From Candidatus Sericytochromatia bacterium (GTDB taxonomy: Bacteria; Cyanobacteriota; Sericytochromatia; UBA7694): a stretch of DNA of 48,981 nucleotides. The notes beneath the pieces were generated by a model that was given only the letters and a program-made list of their open reading frames with translations, was not told where the DNA came from and ran no database searches. The stretch is from NCBI GenBank assembly GCA_018780035.1, contig JADMKE010000059.1:1-48981 (forward strand). The letters run 5' to 3'. Of this stretch, positions 17,210 to 25,804 are shown in pieces; the stretch's first letter is position 1; each line of letters begins with the position of its first letter. The translations under genes and the position numbers were made by a program.

Positions 17210-17267
17210 TATCACGCGGGTTTGATTCAAAGCTGTGAGGGATCCACCTGAATTTTAGCCAGATCGA

Positions 17268-18269
17268 TCACATGCGCCGATCTGTTGGGGCTTTGGCTGA
17301 GATCACTTCATGCAGCCACAGTTCGAGGGCCATGGCGGGATTTAAGCGCAAACCTTGGCGCATACGGGTTTGTAGATCTAAAAGCCGCCGCAGCCCCCCG
17401 TCGATCTCTTTGAGACTATACCCCTGCCAGAGTTCGAGATTTTTTTTGAGTCTGAAACTGTGTTGGCCCAACTCTTTGGCGATTTCTTCTTGGCCCCATT
17501 TTTGGGTTTGCAGGTATTTGGCCCTGTACAAACTGCGCAAATTGGCGGTCAGAGAGGCCAGAATGCCCTCGGGACTTTCATGCAATAATTGCTGATGTAA
17601 GTCTTGCAGGGCTTGGGCTTCGCGGCGTTGGGCCAGACATTCTAAGAGACCAAATACATCCGCTTCGGTGGGGGTGACCAAGGCCCTGACGTGGCTTTCT
17701 TCGAGCATCGTTTCGCTGCCCAAAAATGTCAGCAGTTTTTCAATGCTCTGTTGCAAGGCGAATTTATCGGTCCCCAGGGAGCGGGCCAGGTATTGCAGCG
17801 CGGGGCGGCTGATGCGTTTGCCTGCTTTGCGCAGTTCTTCTTCGATCCAAGGATGTAATTCTTTTTCAATATTCCAGCTTTTGATGGCTTGAAAATCGTG
17901 GTGCTGGATTTTTTTGATCAGGGTTTTGGTCTCTTTGCGTCGTTTGTCGACACTTTCGCTGAGCATCACCAAATAATTGGGGCTCTCTGGTGCATGTTTA
18001 TCGGTGTAGTCGCTCAAGACACCCATCAAGGTATTTAAGGCTTCTGGGCTGCGCAAAAATTCGACCTGCAGTAGGCGACATTCGCCCCAAAACGGCGGGG
18101 TCAACCAGCTTTCCAAAATACGCGCAGGCTCTGTTTCGTCGCCATTAAAGCGTTCCAGATTCAAGTCTCGCCATTCTGGGTCCAGATGTTTCTCGATCAG
18201 ACTGTGTAAATATTTGCCCCGCTGCCACTCATCTTCTCCCGTAAGCAAAAAAATCCGTTCCAAAGACAT
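17268..18269 (-). CDS. holA: DNA polymerase III delta subunit
   Basis: HolA is the clamp-loader wrench subunit that opens the beta sliding clamp. The 333-residue protein matches the family: MSLERIFLLTGEDEWQRGKY at the start (in place of the usual YLLYGEE-type motif), then ESWLTPPFWGECRLLQVEF corresponding to the 'PFF..rRlv.v' block, LEKELHPWI-type text as NIEKELHPWIEEELRK, and the collar-domain region LRSLYRAKYLQTQKWGQEEI with GGLRRLLDLQTRMRQGL. It starts four bases after the cdaA stop and is therefore probably cotranscribed with cdaA. Confidence 0.9.
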   Translation of the reverse strand: MSLERIFLLTGEDEWQRGKYLHSLIEKHLDPEWRDLNLERFNGDETEPARILESWLTPPFWGECRLLQVEFLRSPEALNTLMGVLSDYTDKHAPESPNYLVMLSESVDKRRKETKTLIKKIQHHDFQAIKSWNIEKELHPWIEEELRKAGKRISRPALQYLARSLGTDKFALQQSIEKLLTFLGSETMLEESHVRALVTPTEADVFGLLECLAQRREAQALQDLHQQLLHESPEGILASLTANLRSLYRAKYLQTQKWGQEEIAKELGQHSFRLKKNLELWQGYSLKEIDGGLRRLLDLQTRMRQGLRLNPAMALELWLHEVISAKAPTDRRM

Positions 18270-18273
18270 CTTG

Positions 18274-19674
18274 TTAACGACCTGAGGCCTTCGGAGCCGG
18301 ATTGATCGGAGCCGGGCTTAAAAAGGATTTGCGTGGGCTGAGTTTGAGAGTGACGGTGCGCGGGCGCAAATCCTTAAACTGGATATCTGGGGGCAAGAAG
18401 ACCGAGAGCGGTAAAATTTGTTCTGTTTTGCTGAGATCTTTGACCTCCACATAAATTTTAACCGCTTCGGGTGCGAGGTTTTTGAGAGCGGCATTTTTGC
18501 CGGTTAAGACCACGGTGGCTTGAAGGGGCGTGGTTTGAACCTGGTGTTTTTGAATATTGCCCTGAATGCCAATTGGCAAGAGCACTTCGCGGGTATGGGC
18601 TTCAAGATCGAGTGTGGGGGCTGGAGGGGTCGGTGTATTGTGATCGGTGCCCATGCCAATTGCCAGGCCCCAGATAATCGCGATCAAAATGGCGATAAAA
18701 CGCAAATTGAATAAAAAACTGTCGGACAGGCGGCGCGACAAAGCCAAAAAGGGATTGGCACGGGCTTCTACCAACTGGCCTGAGCCTGCGCTGGCCGGCA
18801 CGGGAGGCGGGGTTTTGCGCAGTGGCAAAAAACTCCAGAGATTAAAGCCGCCAGTTCTGTCTTCCTGGGGCTGTTGCATCTGAAAAATTTCGAGCAATTT
18901 GCGTTCGAGGGTCTCTTCACCCAGATTGCGGTGAATTTTACCCCCTTCGATCAGCGAAATACTGCCGGTCTCTTCCGAGACCACGATACAGGCTGCGTCT
19001 GAGGCATCGGTAATCCCCAGGGCTGCGCGGTGGCGGGTGCCCCAATAGATCCCCGCAGGAGATTTGAGGGTTTCGATCAGCGGCAAAACAACACCTGCGG
19101 CCACCAGCCGATCTCCCCGCAAGACCACCGCGCCATCGTGCATGGGGGTGCCATCGTGAAAAATGGTCAGCAGCAGCTCTTTTGAAACCTGGGCATCAAC
19201 AGGGTAGCCATCGGAGGAATACTCACTCAGGCCTATTTGGCGCTCAATCACGATCAGCGCCCCCGTGCGGTTTTCAGACATTTCTTGAACCGCGTTGACG
19301 AGGGCATTGGTCACGTCAAAGAGTTCTTTGCCTTTGAGCCGTTCGCCCGGAAAGAGCGAAACCCCGCGTCCGAGCTCTGACAGGGCTTTGCGCAACTCGG
19401 GCTGAAAGACCACGGGAATGGCGACAATGACCAGTGTGGCTGCGTTTTGCAGCACCGAAGTTAAGATCCGCAATTCGAGGAAGGTATTGGCAATAAAATA
19501 AATGATCACCAGCAGCAGCACACCGCGGATCAGGTGAGCGGCGCGGGTTTCTTTGACAAAAGAAAAGAGCTTGTAAAAGACAAAACTCACCAAGGCCACG
19601 TCGAGAAAATCCTGCCAGCGCAGTGATGTCACGAAGTGAGCAAGCCATTGTGTCAGTCCCTGTAGGGATTCCAC
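18274..19674 (-). CDS. cdaA: diadenylate cyclase CdaA fused to a YbbR (CdaR-like) domain
   Basis: CdaA makes c-di-AMP from two ATP at the membrane. In the 466-residue product, three N-terminal hydrophobic helices (DFLDVALVSFVFYKLF, LIRGVLLLVIIYFIANTFL, LVIVAIPVVF) lead into the DAC domain. Its catalytic motifs DGA (about 180-182, in HDGAVVLRGDRL) and RHR (about 214-216, GTRHRAALGI) are intact. A Pro-rich linker, a fourth membrane helix (~324-341) and one YbbR repeat (~365-448, LQATVVLTGKNAALKNL through FKDLRPRTVTLKL) follow. In Firmicutes the YbbR protein CdaR is usually encoded by a separate adjacent gene; here it is the same chain. Start: GTG with AAAGGA eight bases upstream; a TTG at 19755 has no RBS. 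Confidence 0.92.
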   Translation of the reverse strand: MESLQGLTQWLAHFVTSLRWQDFLDVALVSFVFYKLFSFVKETRAAHLIRGVLLLVIIYFIANTFLELRILTSVLQNAATLVIVAIPVVFQPELRKALSELGRGVSLFPGERLKGKELFDVTNALVNAVQEMSENRTGALIVIERQIGLSEYSSDGYPVDAQVSKELLLTIFHDGTPMHDGAVVLRGDRLVAAGVVLPLIETLKSPAGIYWGTRHRAALGITDASDAACIVVSEETGSISLIEGGKIHRNLGEETLERKLLEIFQMQQPQEDRTGGFNLWSFLPLRKTPPPVPASAGSGQLVEARANPFLALSRRLSDSFLFNLRFIAILIAIIWGLAIGMGTDHNTPTPPAPTLDLEAHTREVLLPIGIQGNIQKHQVQTTPLQATVVLTGKNAALKNLAPEAVKIYVEVKDLSKTEQILPLSVFLPPDIQFKDLRPRTVTLKLSPRKSFLSPAPINPAPKASGR

Positions 19675-19822
19675 CGCCACTTTCCTTTCAGAGCATGAGG
19701 GCGCCGACAGCTCTGATTTTTGCTGTGCGCCCGAATCGTATTCAAAGTTTAACAAATCTTAAGCGGCCTTCTGGGCCTATTTTAAGTTTAAAGCTTATTT
19801 AAACGGATTTCGGTGATCAATG

Positions 19823-20359
19823 TTAACCAAAGGCCTGGGTGTACAATTTCACACTCTGTTTGACAATTTCATAGGCTTCTTCACGTCCCACCAGTTTTTC
19901 GATCACCACTTGCTTGTTTTCGAGCTTTTTATAATCTTCGAAAAAACGCTGGATCTCTACCATGGTATGGGGGCCGAGCTGAGAAATATCCTGGATATGG
20001 TTGACCGACATATCGTGGCTGGCCACGGCGATGATCTTGTCGTCGTGTTCTTGGTTGTCTTGCATTTGCATGGCACCAATCACAGTCGCTTCGACAATAC
20101 ACATCGGCATGATATCTATCGAACAGAGTACGAGAATATCCAAAGGATCTTTGTCGTCGCAATAGGTCTGGGGAATAAAGCCATAATTGGCGGGGTAATG
20201 CACCGAAGAAAACAAGACCCGGTCGAGTTTGAGAAAGCCACTGGCTTTGTCGAGTTCATATTTGGCTTTGGAGCCTTTGGGAATTTCGATCACGGCATTG
20301 ACGCGTTGGGGCATGGCCTCACCATAAGGCAGGCTGTGCCAGGGATGGCTCTGTAACAT
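19823..20359 (-). CDS. ppa: inorganic pyrophosphatase (family I)
   Basis: The enzyme hydrolyses pyrophosphate, pulling biosynthetic reactions forward. At 178 residues it is normal for bacterial PPase. It has IEIPKGSKAKYELDKASG, the FSSVHYPANYGFIPQT block, and the signature DDKDPLDILVL with the metal-binding Asp residues. The ATG shares one base with the TAA of the sirtuin gene upstream (TAATG), so it is coupled to it. The intergenic stretch to cdaA (148 bases) shows a GTTTAAA...TTTAAAC inverted repeat but no clear terminator. Confidence 0.95.
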   Translation of the reverse strand: MLQSHPWHSLPYGEAMPQRVNAVIEIPKGSKAKYELDKASGFLKLDRVLFSSVHYPANYGFIPQTYCDDKDPLDILVLCSIDIMPMCIVEATVIGAMQMQDNQEHDDKIIAVASHDMSVNHIQDISQLGPHTMVEIQRFFEDYKKLENKQVVIEKLVGREEAYEIVKQSVKLYTQAFG

Positions 20360-21141
20360 TAGGTCTGATCCTCGTTTTTTAATAGCGCTAAAATAAGGGG
20401 CAAAATCTGGCCCGAGGGGCCTTGTAGCAAGAGATCCACTTCGGGGGTTAAATCGCTGGCCTCCAGGTTGATCTCAATCACCTGGCCTTGGCTCTGGTGT
20501 TGGTAATGGGCCTGCAGCAAGCCAGCCACAATCCAGACCATGCCCGAGGTGCCTGCGACCAGAATCAGATCCGCTCGAGAAGCGGCTTGCTGGGCCTGGT
20601 GAAACAGATTGGGGTTATAGGCCTCTCCAAACCAGAGTACATTGGGTCGGGCCAGGGCGCCACACGCACAGTAGACAGGCAGGGTCTCAAAGATCTGGCG
20701 GTCGGTCCAGATTTTGCCCTCGCGGGTGCAGCGCAATTCCCAAATGCTACCATGAATTTCGACCATTTTCTCGCTGCCGGCTTGGCCGTGGAAACCATCC
20801 ACGTTTTGGGTCACCAGCAAAAATGAGGGGAAGGCTTTTTCCAAAGCGGCCAGGGCAAAATGGCCAGGATTCGGCTGGCTGTTTAAAATGGCGATGCGCC
20901 GCTCGTTGTACCAGCGCCAGACCAATTCCGGATCTTTGGTAAACCCCCTGGGTGAAGCCAAATCTTCTGCGCGGAATTTTTCCCAATAACCCCCCGCGCC
21001 GCGAAAGGTCGAAATGCCACTCTCCGCTGAAACCCCTGCGCCGGTAATGGCGACAACGGACTTGGCCTGTTTTAAGATGTGTGCCAGATCTTTCCGCCGA
21101 GCGGGATCTGCCAGAGCGGCCAAGCTCAGGTGCGGCGTCAC
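20359..21141 (-). CDS. cobB: Sir2-family NAD-dependent deacylase (class III, CobB-like)
   Basis: A 260-residue sirtuin. NAD-binding motifs are VVAITGAGVSAESGISTFRG and FLLVTQNVDGFHGQAG, with catalytic His130 in EIHGSIWELRC. The acyl-pocket residues Tyr78 and Arg81 (WRWYNERR) are those that give class III sirtuins preference for negatively charged acyl-lysines such as succinyl-lysine. The zinc-binding cysteines are Cys138, Cys158 and Cys160; a full CxxC pair is missing, as in some CobB-type enzymes. The GTG start overlaps the punA stop by four bases and the stop overlaps ppa, placing it inside punA-sirtuin-ppa. Succinyl preference is inferred from the pocket residues. Confidence 0.9.
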   Translation of the reverse strand: MTPHLSLAALADPARRKDLAHILKQAKSVVAITGAGVSAESGISTFRGAGGYWEKFRAEDLASPRGFTKDPELVWRWYNERRIAILNSQPNPGHFALAALEKAFPSFLLVTQNVDGFHGQAGSEKMVEIHGSIWELRCTREGKIWTDRQIFETLPVYCACGALARPNVLWFGEAYNPNLFHQAQQAASRADLILVAGTSGMVWIVAGLLQAHYQHQSQGQVIEINLEASDLTPEVDLLLQGPSGQILPLILALLKNEDQT

Positions 21142-21977
21142 AGGCGGCGGAGCAGGGCCTGCAGCAATTGATCGAGGCGGGCCGAACTCTGTTGGGCCAC
21201 TTCCACCACTTCTTCGTGGGAGGTATTGGCCAGGGCCAGGGGATCATAGGTCACGTTGGTCACACAGGAGAAACAGACCACACCCAGCCCCAGGGCCTGG
21301 GCCCAGATCGCTTCGGGAATGGTCGACATGCCGACAATATCACCGCCCATGCGGCTAAACAGGCGCAACTCGCCGTGGGTTTCGTAAGTGGGGCCCAGCA
21401 GGCAGACATAAGTGCCTTGGCGCAGGGCCACGTCGGAGTCGTGAGCGGCCAGCCGGGCTTTTTCGAGCAGGGCCGGATCAAAATTAAAGTACATGCGCTC
21501 GTTGCCGAGTTTGAGGCTGAGGTAGGCCCGCTCTTCTTGGGTCACCGGCTGCCAATAGATATGGTCGCGAATCAAAACCAGATCGCCGGGGGTGTAATAA
21601 CGGTGAATCCCCCCTGCGGCATTGGTCATAATGATGTTTTTGACACCCATGGCGTGCATCAAGGTGGTGGGGAATACCACGTTGGACCAAGGGTGGCCTT
21701 CGTAGCGGTGCAGGCGGCCATGAAAAATGGCAACCGATTTGCCCTCAAATTTGCCCAGGGTGATTTCCCCTTTGTGGCCTTTGACGGAGGCTTTGGGAAA
21801 ACCCTGGATTTTTTCGTAAGGCACCACTTCCTGGTCTTCCAGGTTTTCAAAAATTTGGATGCCGGAGCCCAGCACAATCGCCACTTCGGGGCGAATGGAG
21901 GTTTGGCTGAAGAGGCTGTCTTTGGCGGTTTCAGCGGGCGTAAAAAGATCTTCGAGGCGGTATGGCTGTGTGGTCAT
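21138..21977 (-). CDS. punA: purine-nucleoside phosphorylase (trimeric, PNP-II type)
   Basis: The enzyme phosphorolyses inosine and guanosine to base plus ribose 1-phosphate in purine salvage. The 279-residue protein has the phosphate-binding VAIVLGSGIQIFENL, FHGRLHRYEGHPWSNVVFP, the NAAGGI block with the conserved Asn, and LLGPTYETHGELRLFSRMGGDIVGMST for purine and ribose binding. It is the first gene of the coupled set punA-sirtuin-ppa. A perfect minus-strand TATAAT at 22048-22053 probably drives it. Confidence 0.95.
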   Translation of the reverse strand: MTTQPYRLEDLFTPAETAKDSLFSQTSIRPEVAIVLGSGIQIFENLEDQEVVPYEKIQGFPKASVKGHKGEITLGKFEGKSVAIFHGRLHRYEGHPWSNVVFPTTLMHAMGVKNIIMTNAAGGIHRYYTPGDLVLIRDHIYWQPVTQEERAYLSLKLGNERMYFNFDPALLEKARLAAHDSDVALRQGTYVCLLGPTYETHGELRLFSRMGGDIVGMSTIPEAIWAQALGLGVVCFSCVTNVTYDPLALANTSHEEVVEVAQQSSARLDQLLQALLRRL

Positions 21978-21999
21978 GAAATCCCAATTGCTTTTTTAA

Positions 22000-22027
22000 T
22001 TAATCTGTTTTGGTTAATCTGTTTTGG
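22000..22027. repeat. tandem 14-bp duplication
   Basis: TTAATCTGTTTTGG occurs twice back to back (22000-22013, 22014-22027), in the leader between the punA promoter and its start. It is followed by a run of ten T on the plus strand. It may be a simple slippage product. Confidence 0.5.
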
Positions 22028-22047
22028 TTTTTTTTTCGATTTTCTCA

Positions 22048-22053
22048 TTATAA
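22048..22053 (-). promoter_or_regulatory. -10 element (TATAAT) for punA operon
   Basis: A perfect minus-strand TATAAT about 70 bases before the punA ATG. TTAACC lies 15 bases upstream as a weak -35. Confidence 0.45.
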
Positions 22054-22152
22054 CCTGCCCGGCCCAATTGGTTAAGCCCTGTTTAAATATTCTCTTTGCT
22101 GCGGGCAGTGCAGGGGCTGTGAGAGTCAACCCATATGCCGGATCCCCCTTCG

Positions 22153-22161
22153 TGTTAAAAT
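22153..22161 (+). promoter_or_regulatory. extended -10 promoter (TGtTAAAAT) for the GT4 gene
   Basis: TGtTAAAAT ends 39 bases before the ATG at 22201; no -35 is recognisable. Confidence 0.4.
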
Positions 22162-22200
22162 AGCACCAGAATCAAACAAACACCTGTGTGTGAAAAAACG

Positions 22201-23367
22201 ATGAAAAAGACCTACCGCATTGCCTGGATTGGCAAAAAGTCCCCCTTCTGTGGCAACGTGACCTATTGCAAAGAACTTGTGCGCGGGCTCTCCGAACGGG
22301 GCCACGAAGTGCTCTTTGTGCATTTTGAAGACCCTGAAAATGCCTCTGAGACCCCGATCGAAGAGAGCCACGAAGTCAAAATCCCCTATCTCTACAAGTC
22401 TCAGATGTACACCATTCCCAGCCCGACCTCGGCCAAGATTTTGACCCAGGCCCTGCAGGACTGGCAGCCCGATGTGGTTCATGCCTCTTTGCCTATTTCA
22501 GCCATGGACTTTAACCTGCCCGAGATTTGCCACAAATTGGGCATTCCCCTGGTTTCGACCTTTCACAATGCCTTTGACCGCCGCCCGAGCTTTTTTAGTG
22601 GCACGAGTTATCTGACCTATCAGCTCTATGCCCAGCAAATGGCCGATTCCGACCGCGTGATCATCTTCTCGAATCTGCAAAAACAATTGCTGATGCGCGT
22701 GGGGGTGAGTGAAGAGCGGATCGCAATTGTGCCCAATGCGATCGACACAGAGCGGTTCTCTCCGGGGCCCTCGGCCTTTCGTCAGCGTTACCCGGACAAA
22801 TTGATCATGACATATATGGGCCGGATTGCCCCTGAAAAAGGCCTCGATGAATTGCTCAAGGTCTTTATGCGCCTGGCCCTGCCCCAGACCCAATTGGTGA
22901 TGGTCGGTGATGGCAGCCAAAAACAGCTCTTGCAGTCGCTTTACAGCGAAGTGCCCAATTTGGTCTGGACAGGCTTCTTGGGCGAAGCCGAGCGTTTGGA
23001 CGTGCTGCGTGGCAGCGATATCTTTATTCTGCCCTCCCAGGTCGAAGGACTTTCGATTGCCCTGCTCGAAGCCATGGCCTGTGGTCTGGCCACGGTGGCC
23101 ACCGACGTGGGCTCCGATGGCGAAGTGCTGGAACAGGGCGCAGGGGTGATTATCAACCCCGGCAAGGTCAAGTCCGAGTTGAGTTTTGCCCTGCAATTGT
23201 TGCACCAACACCCGGATTTTGTTGCCAACCTCAAATTAAAGGCCCGCGAGCGGGTGGTCGAGCGCTACCGGCTCGAAACCAATTTGGCCGCTGTTGAGGC
23301 CGTTTACGCTTCGGTTTTGAGCAGCCCCCGCCCCGTCAATGGCTCGCCGCTCTTGATGGCAGGATAG
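22201..23367 (+). CDS. glycosyltransferase family 4
   Basis: A 388-residue retaining GT-B enzyme that transfers a sugar from a nucleotide sugar during glycan or glycolipid synthesis. The N-terminal acceptor domain has FCGNVTYCKELVRGLSERGHEVLFV and DVVHASLPISA. The C-terminal donor domain has IVPNAIDTERFSPGP, YMGRIAPEKGLDELL, and the EX7E region LPSQVEGLSIALLEAMACG. The ATG at 22201 is used; a GTG at 22186 is possible, but neither has a clear RBS. The next gene starts on the base right after its TAG stop, so the two form an operon. The exported glycosidase next door suggests a shared envelope-polymer role. Confidence 0.92.
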   Translation: MKKTYRIAWIGKKSPFCGNVTYCKELVRGLSERGHEVLFVHFEDPENASETPIEESHEVKIPYLYKSQMYTIPSPTSAKILTQALQDWQPDVVHASLPISAMDFNLPEICHKLGIPLVSTFHNAFDRRPSFFSGTSYLTYQLYAQQMADSDRVIIFSNLQKQLLMRVGVSEERIAIVPNAIDTERFSPGPSAFRQRYPDKLIMTYMGRIAPEKGLDELLKVFMRLALPQTQLVMVGDGSQKQLLQSLYSEVPNLVWTGFLGEAERLDVLRGSDIFILPSQVEGLSIALLEAMACGLATVATDVGSDGEVLEQGAGVIINPGKVKSELSFALQLLHQHPDFVANLKLKARERVVERYRLETNLAAVEAVYASVLSSPRPVNGSPLLMAG

Positions 23368-25176
23368 ATGTCTATGCTGAGGGGATGGATGCTGGTTCTC
23401 GCATTGAGCCTGGCGCTGGGGCTGGGTTTTCAGCCTTCGAGTTGGGCTGCAGCTCAGCCGCTGCGCTTGGCCCAAAACAGCAGCACCGTCATCTATCTCA
23501 ACGACAAGCCCATCACCCAATTGCAGTCCCCCTTTACCAGTGCGACCATGCTCTATTTGCCGGTCAAATTACTGGAGCATCTGGGTCTGCGGGTCGAACT
23601 CGACCCGGCTCACCACAGCGCCCGTCTGATGCGCCCTGGGGTTTTTTATCTGGTCAAAGAGGGCTCCCGGCAAGTGACCTGGAACCAACAGGGCATGATG
23701 ATCTCCCACGCGCCCATTTGGCAGCAAGACACCCTGTTTGTGCCCCGTTCGCTTTTGGCCAATTTGGGCATCGGCTTTAGCTACAACAAAGCCAATAACG
23801 AAATCCATATCAGCAAAGAGTTAAACACCTTTCGCGCCGTGAATCTCCTGCCCTCGGATGTGTATACCCGCCTGGTGATTGAATTTCAACAGCCCCCTGT
23901 CTACCAATTGCAGGAGAGTGAACAGAGCATTACCCTGGATTTTTATGGGGCTGAGGTGCCCGAGCCCGAGCAATTTACGCCTGAGAGCAGCGATGTGCTG
24001 TTTAAAGGGCTCAAAATCCAGCAAATGGGCCGAGGCATCGTGCGCCTGCAGATTTTTAAAAACTACCCTTCTCCCCACCGCCTCTTCTGGCTCGACAAAC
24101 CCGACCGCCTGATGGTCGATTTGGTCAAGGTCTTTCAAGAGGACAAACGCTCCCAGGTGGCTCCAGGGGTCAAATATACCCGCACTTACCAGGGCTTTGG
24201 CTTTGGCCCCGTGACCTATTACAGCCTCGAGATTCAGCCGGGTTCGGGCCTGAAATTGGTGCCTGAGTTGGCCGGCCAAGGTACAGGCTCTGGCAAGGGG
24301 TTTGTCAAGGAGCCGGTCAGCACGATGGCGCGCCGCAGCAATGCTTTGGCGGCGATCAATGCCGGTTATTTTAATCAGGCCGGTGTGCCATTGGGCATCT
24401 TGATCAAAGAAGGGGAGTTTATTTCCTCTCCCATTTATGGGCGCACACTTTTGGGGCAGAGCCAATCAGGCGCATGGTTTATCGACCAGACCGAGCACAG
24501 CCTGGCGGTCGAATTTCCCCTGCAAAACCGCATGCGTATGCGCTTTAATGCCGTCAATCTGCCCCGTCAGAACCAACAAATGGTCTTGTACACCCCCCGC
24601 TATGGTGACAAGACCGGCACGGCCCCCAGCGAAGATGCGCTCGAACTTCAGATTCTCTCCGATGGCACGGTTCAAGCAATGGCCCCCGCCAATTTGGCGA
24701 TTCCTGAAGATGGCTATGTGATCTCGGCCCACGGCCAGGGTGCTCGCTGGCTCAAAGCCAATGCCTATGTCGGTATGCGGGCCCTGATCTATTCGCAGGT
24801 TTTGGGACAATGGGAGCAGATCTTACATATGGTTGGTGGCGGCCCCCGCCTGATTAAAAACGGCCAATTACACGTGACCTCAGAGCAGGAGCGCTTTCAG
24901 GCAGATATCGCCAAAGGCCGTGCCCCCCGCACCGCTTTGGGCTTGGGACCCAATGGGGAGATCATTCTGCTGGTGGTCGATGGCCGTCAGAGCCAAAGCA
25001 AGGGCCTGACTCTCTGGGAATTGGCGGGCCTGCTCAAAGAAAAAGGGGCCGTAGAAGCCCTCAATTTTGATGGCGGTGGTTCCAGTGCCATGGTGATTCG
25101 CAATCAATTGGTCAATCGGCCATCCGATGGCCGAGAAAGACCTGTGGCCAGTTCGCTGGTGCTGGTCAAACGCTAA
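23368..25176 (+). CDS. exported phosphodiester glycosidase with stalk and AMIN-like domains
   Basis: A 602-residue exported protein. A signal peptide (residues ~1-29, ending SSWAAA) is followed by a copper-amine-oxidase-N/stalk-type domain (IYLNDKPITQLQSPF, LYLPVKLLEHLGLRV, LFVPRSLLANLGIGFSY). An AMIN-like beta region comes next (about 155-265, TRLVIEFQQPPVYQL, LFWLDKPDRLMVDLVK). The C-terminus is a NAGPA/phosphodiester glycosidase domain with AINAGYFNQAGVPLGILI, MVGGGPRLIKNG, RAPRTALGLG and ALNFDGGGSSAMVI. AMIN modules commonly anchor proteins to peptidoglycan. The enzyme may remove or remodel a sugar-phosphodiester polymer; substrate unknown. The combination is common in cyanobacterial relatives and Firmicutes. 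Confidence 0.92.
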   Translation: MSMLRGWMLVLALSLALGLGFQPSSWAAAQPLRLAQNSSTVIYLNDKPITQLQSPFTSATMLYLPVKLLEHLGLRVELDPAHHSARLMRPGVFYLVKEGSRQVTWNQQGMMISHAPIWQQDTLFVPRSLLANLGIGFSYNKANNEIHISKELNTFRAVNLLPSDVYTRLVIEFQQPPVYQLQESEQSITLDFYGAEVPEPEQFTPESSDVLFKGLKIQQMGRGIVRLQIFKNYPSPHRLFWLDKPDRLMVDLVKVFQEDKRSQVAPGVKYTRTYQGFGFGPVTYYSLEIQPGSGLKLVPELAGQGTGSGKGFVKEPVSTMARRSNALAAINAGYFNQAGVPLGILIKEGEFISSPIYGRTLLGQSQSGAWFIDQTEHSLAVEFPLQNRMRMRFNAVNLPRQNQQMVLYTPRYGDKTGTAPSEDALELQILSDGTVQAMAPANLAIPEDGYVISAHGQGARWLKANAYVGMRALIYSQVLGQWEQILHMVGGGPRLIKNGQLHVTSEQERFQADIAKGRAPRTALGLGPNGEIILLVVDGRQSQSKGLTLWELAGLLKEKGAVEALNFDGGGSSAMVIRNQLVNRPSDGRERPVASSLVLVKR

Positions 25177-25199
25177 ATTTTACCTTTAAGGAGCCGCTT

Positions 25200-25388
25200 A
25201 TGAACCAGGCCAAATACATGCAAATCGTGATTTTTAATACGGTCCTTGATCTGATTATCATTGGCCTGTTTTATTTTAAAGTCTTGGTCCCAGATATGGA
25301 TATGACGCTGCGTCTGATGGTCTGCGGCATGTTGGCCCTCAATCTGGTAATTGTGCCTCTGGCTTTAAAATTGGCGGTCAAAGACTGA
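25200..25388 (+). CDS. small two-helix membrane protein
   Basis: A 62-residue protein with two hydrophobic helices (VIFNTVLDLIIIGLFYF and LMVCGMLALNLVIVPLAL) separated by a short acidic loop. AAGGAG lies six bases before the ATG, strongly supporting translation. It follows the glycosidase gene by 23 bases and is probably in its operon. No family is recognised. Confidence 0.75.
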   Translation: MNQAKYMQIVIFNTVLDLIIIGLFYFKVLVPDMDMTLRLMVCGMLALNLVIVPLALKLAVKD

Positions 25389-25390
25389 CT

Positions 25391-25804
25391 TTGGGGCGAG
25401 AACGCGAACAGACCGAGGTGCTGATTGGCACCCACGCCCTCTCCGTTGAAGTGGCTTGGCTGCTGGAAGACAAACGCCGGGGCCTCTCTGGGCATGCGCC
25501 TTTGACCGAGAGCCAGGGCTTGCTCTTTGTGTTTGACCCGCCTGAGTATGCGGGGGTGGGCATGACTGAGATGGACATGGCGATCAGTGTGGGCTTTATC
25601 TCTCCCTCTGGGCTTTTGCTCTCCCATCACGATCTCTCCCCTGGCGATCCACTGCTGATTCCGGCTCAGCCTGTGAGGGCTTTTTTGGAGGTGGCTTATG
25701 GGTGGTTTGCCCGGCACGATCTGCAAGCGGGGGTGCGGGTCGAGATTCCCGAACTGTCGCGTTGGATTCAACCCCCCCGGCAGATCGGTTTTCGTTTAAC
25801 TTAA
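25391..25804 (+). CDS. DUF192 family protein
   Basis: Up to 137 residues with the DUF192 layout: an LLEDKRRGLSGHAPLTESQGLLFVF block (the family's 'R.xGLM.R..L....GMLFVF'), then a MTEMDMAISVGFISPSG-like strand pair, a PAQPVRAFLEVAYGWF helix and a short Gly-Val strand end. The biochemical role of DUF192 is unknown. It begins two bases after the stop of the small membrane protein. The first start is TTG at 25391, without RBS; a GTG at 25418 is an alternative, so the start is uncertain. The stop overlaps the convergent Rsm22-type gene by nine bases. Confidence 0.75.
   Translation: MGREREQTEVLIGTHALSVEVAWLLEDKRRGLSGHAPLTESQGLLFVFDPPEYAGVGMTEMDMAISVGFISPSGLLLSHHDLSPGDPLLIPAQPVRAFLEVAYGWFARHDLQAGVRVEIPELSRWIQPPRQIGFRLT

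Noticed and set aside
21081..22163. 360-codon plus-strand frame
   Set aside because: Antisense to punA and the sirtuin gene and running through their promoter; composition is a mirror of those genes.
22498..23211. 237-codon minus-strand frame
   Set aside because: Antisense to the GT4 glycosyltransferase gene, which has full family motifs.
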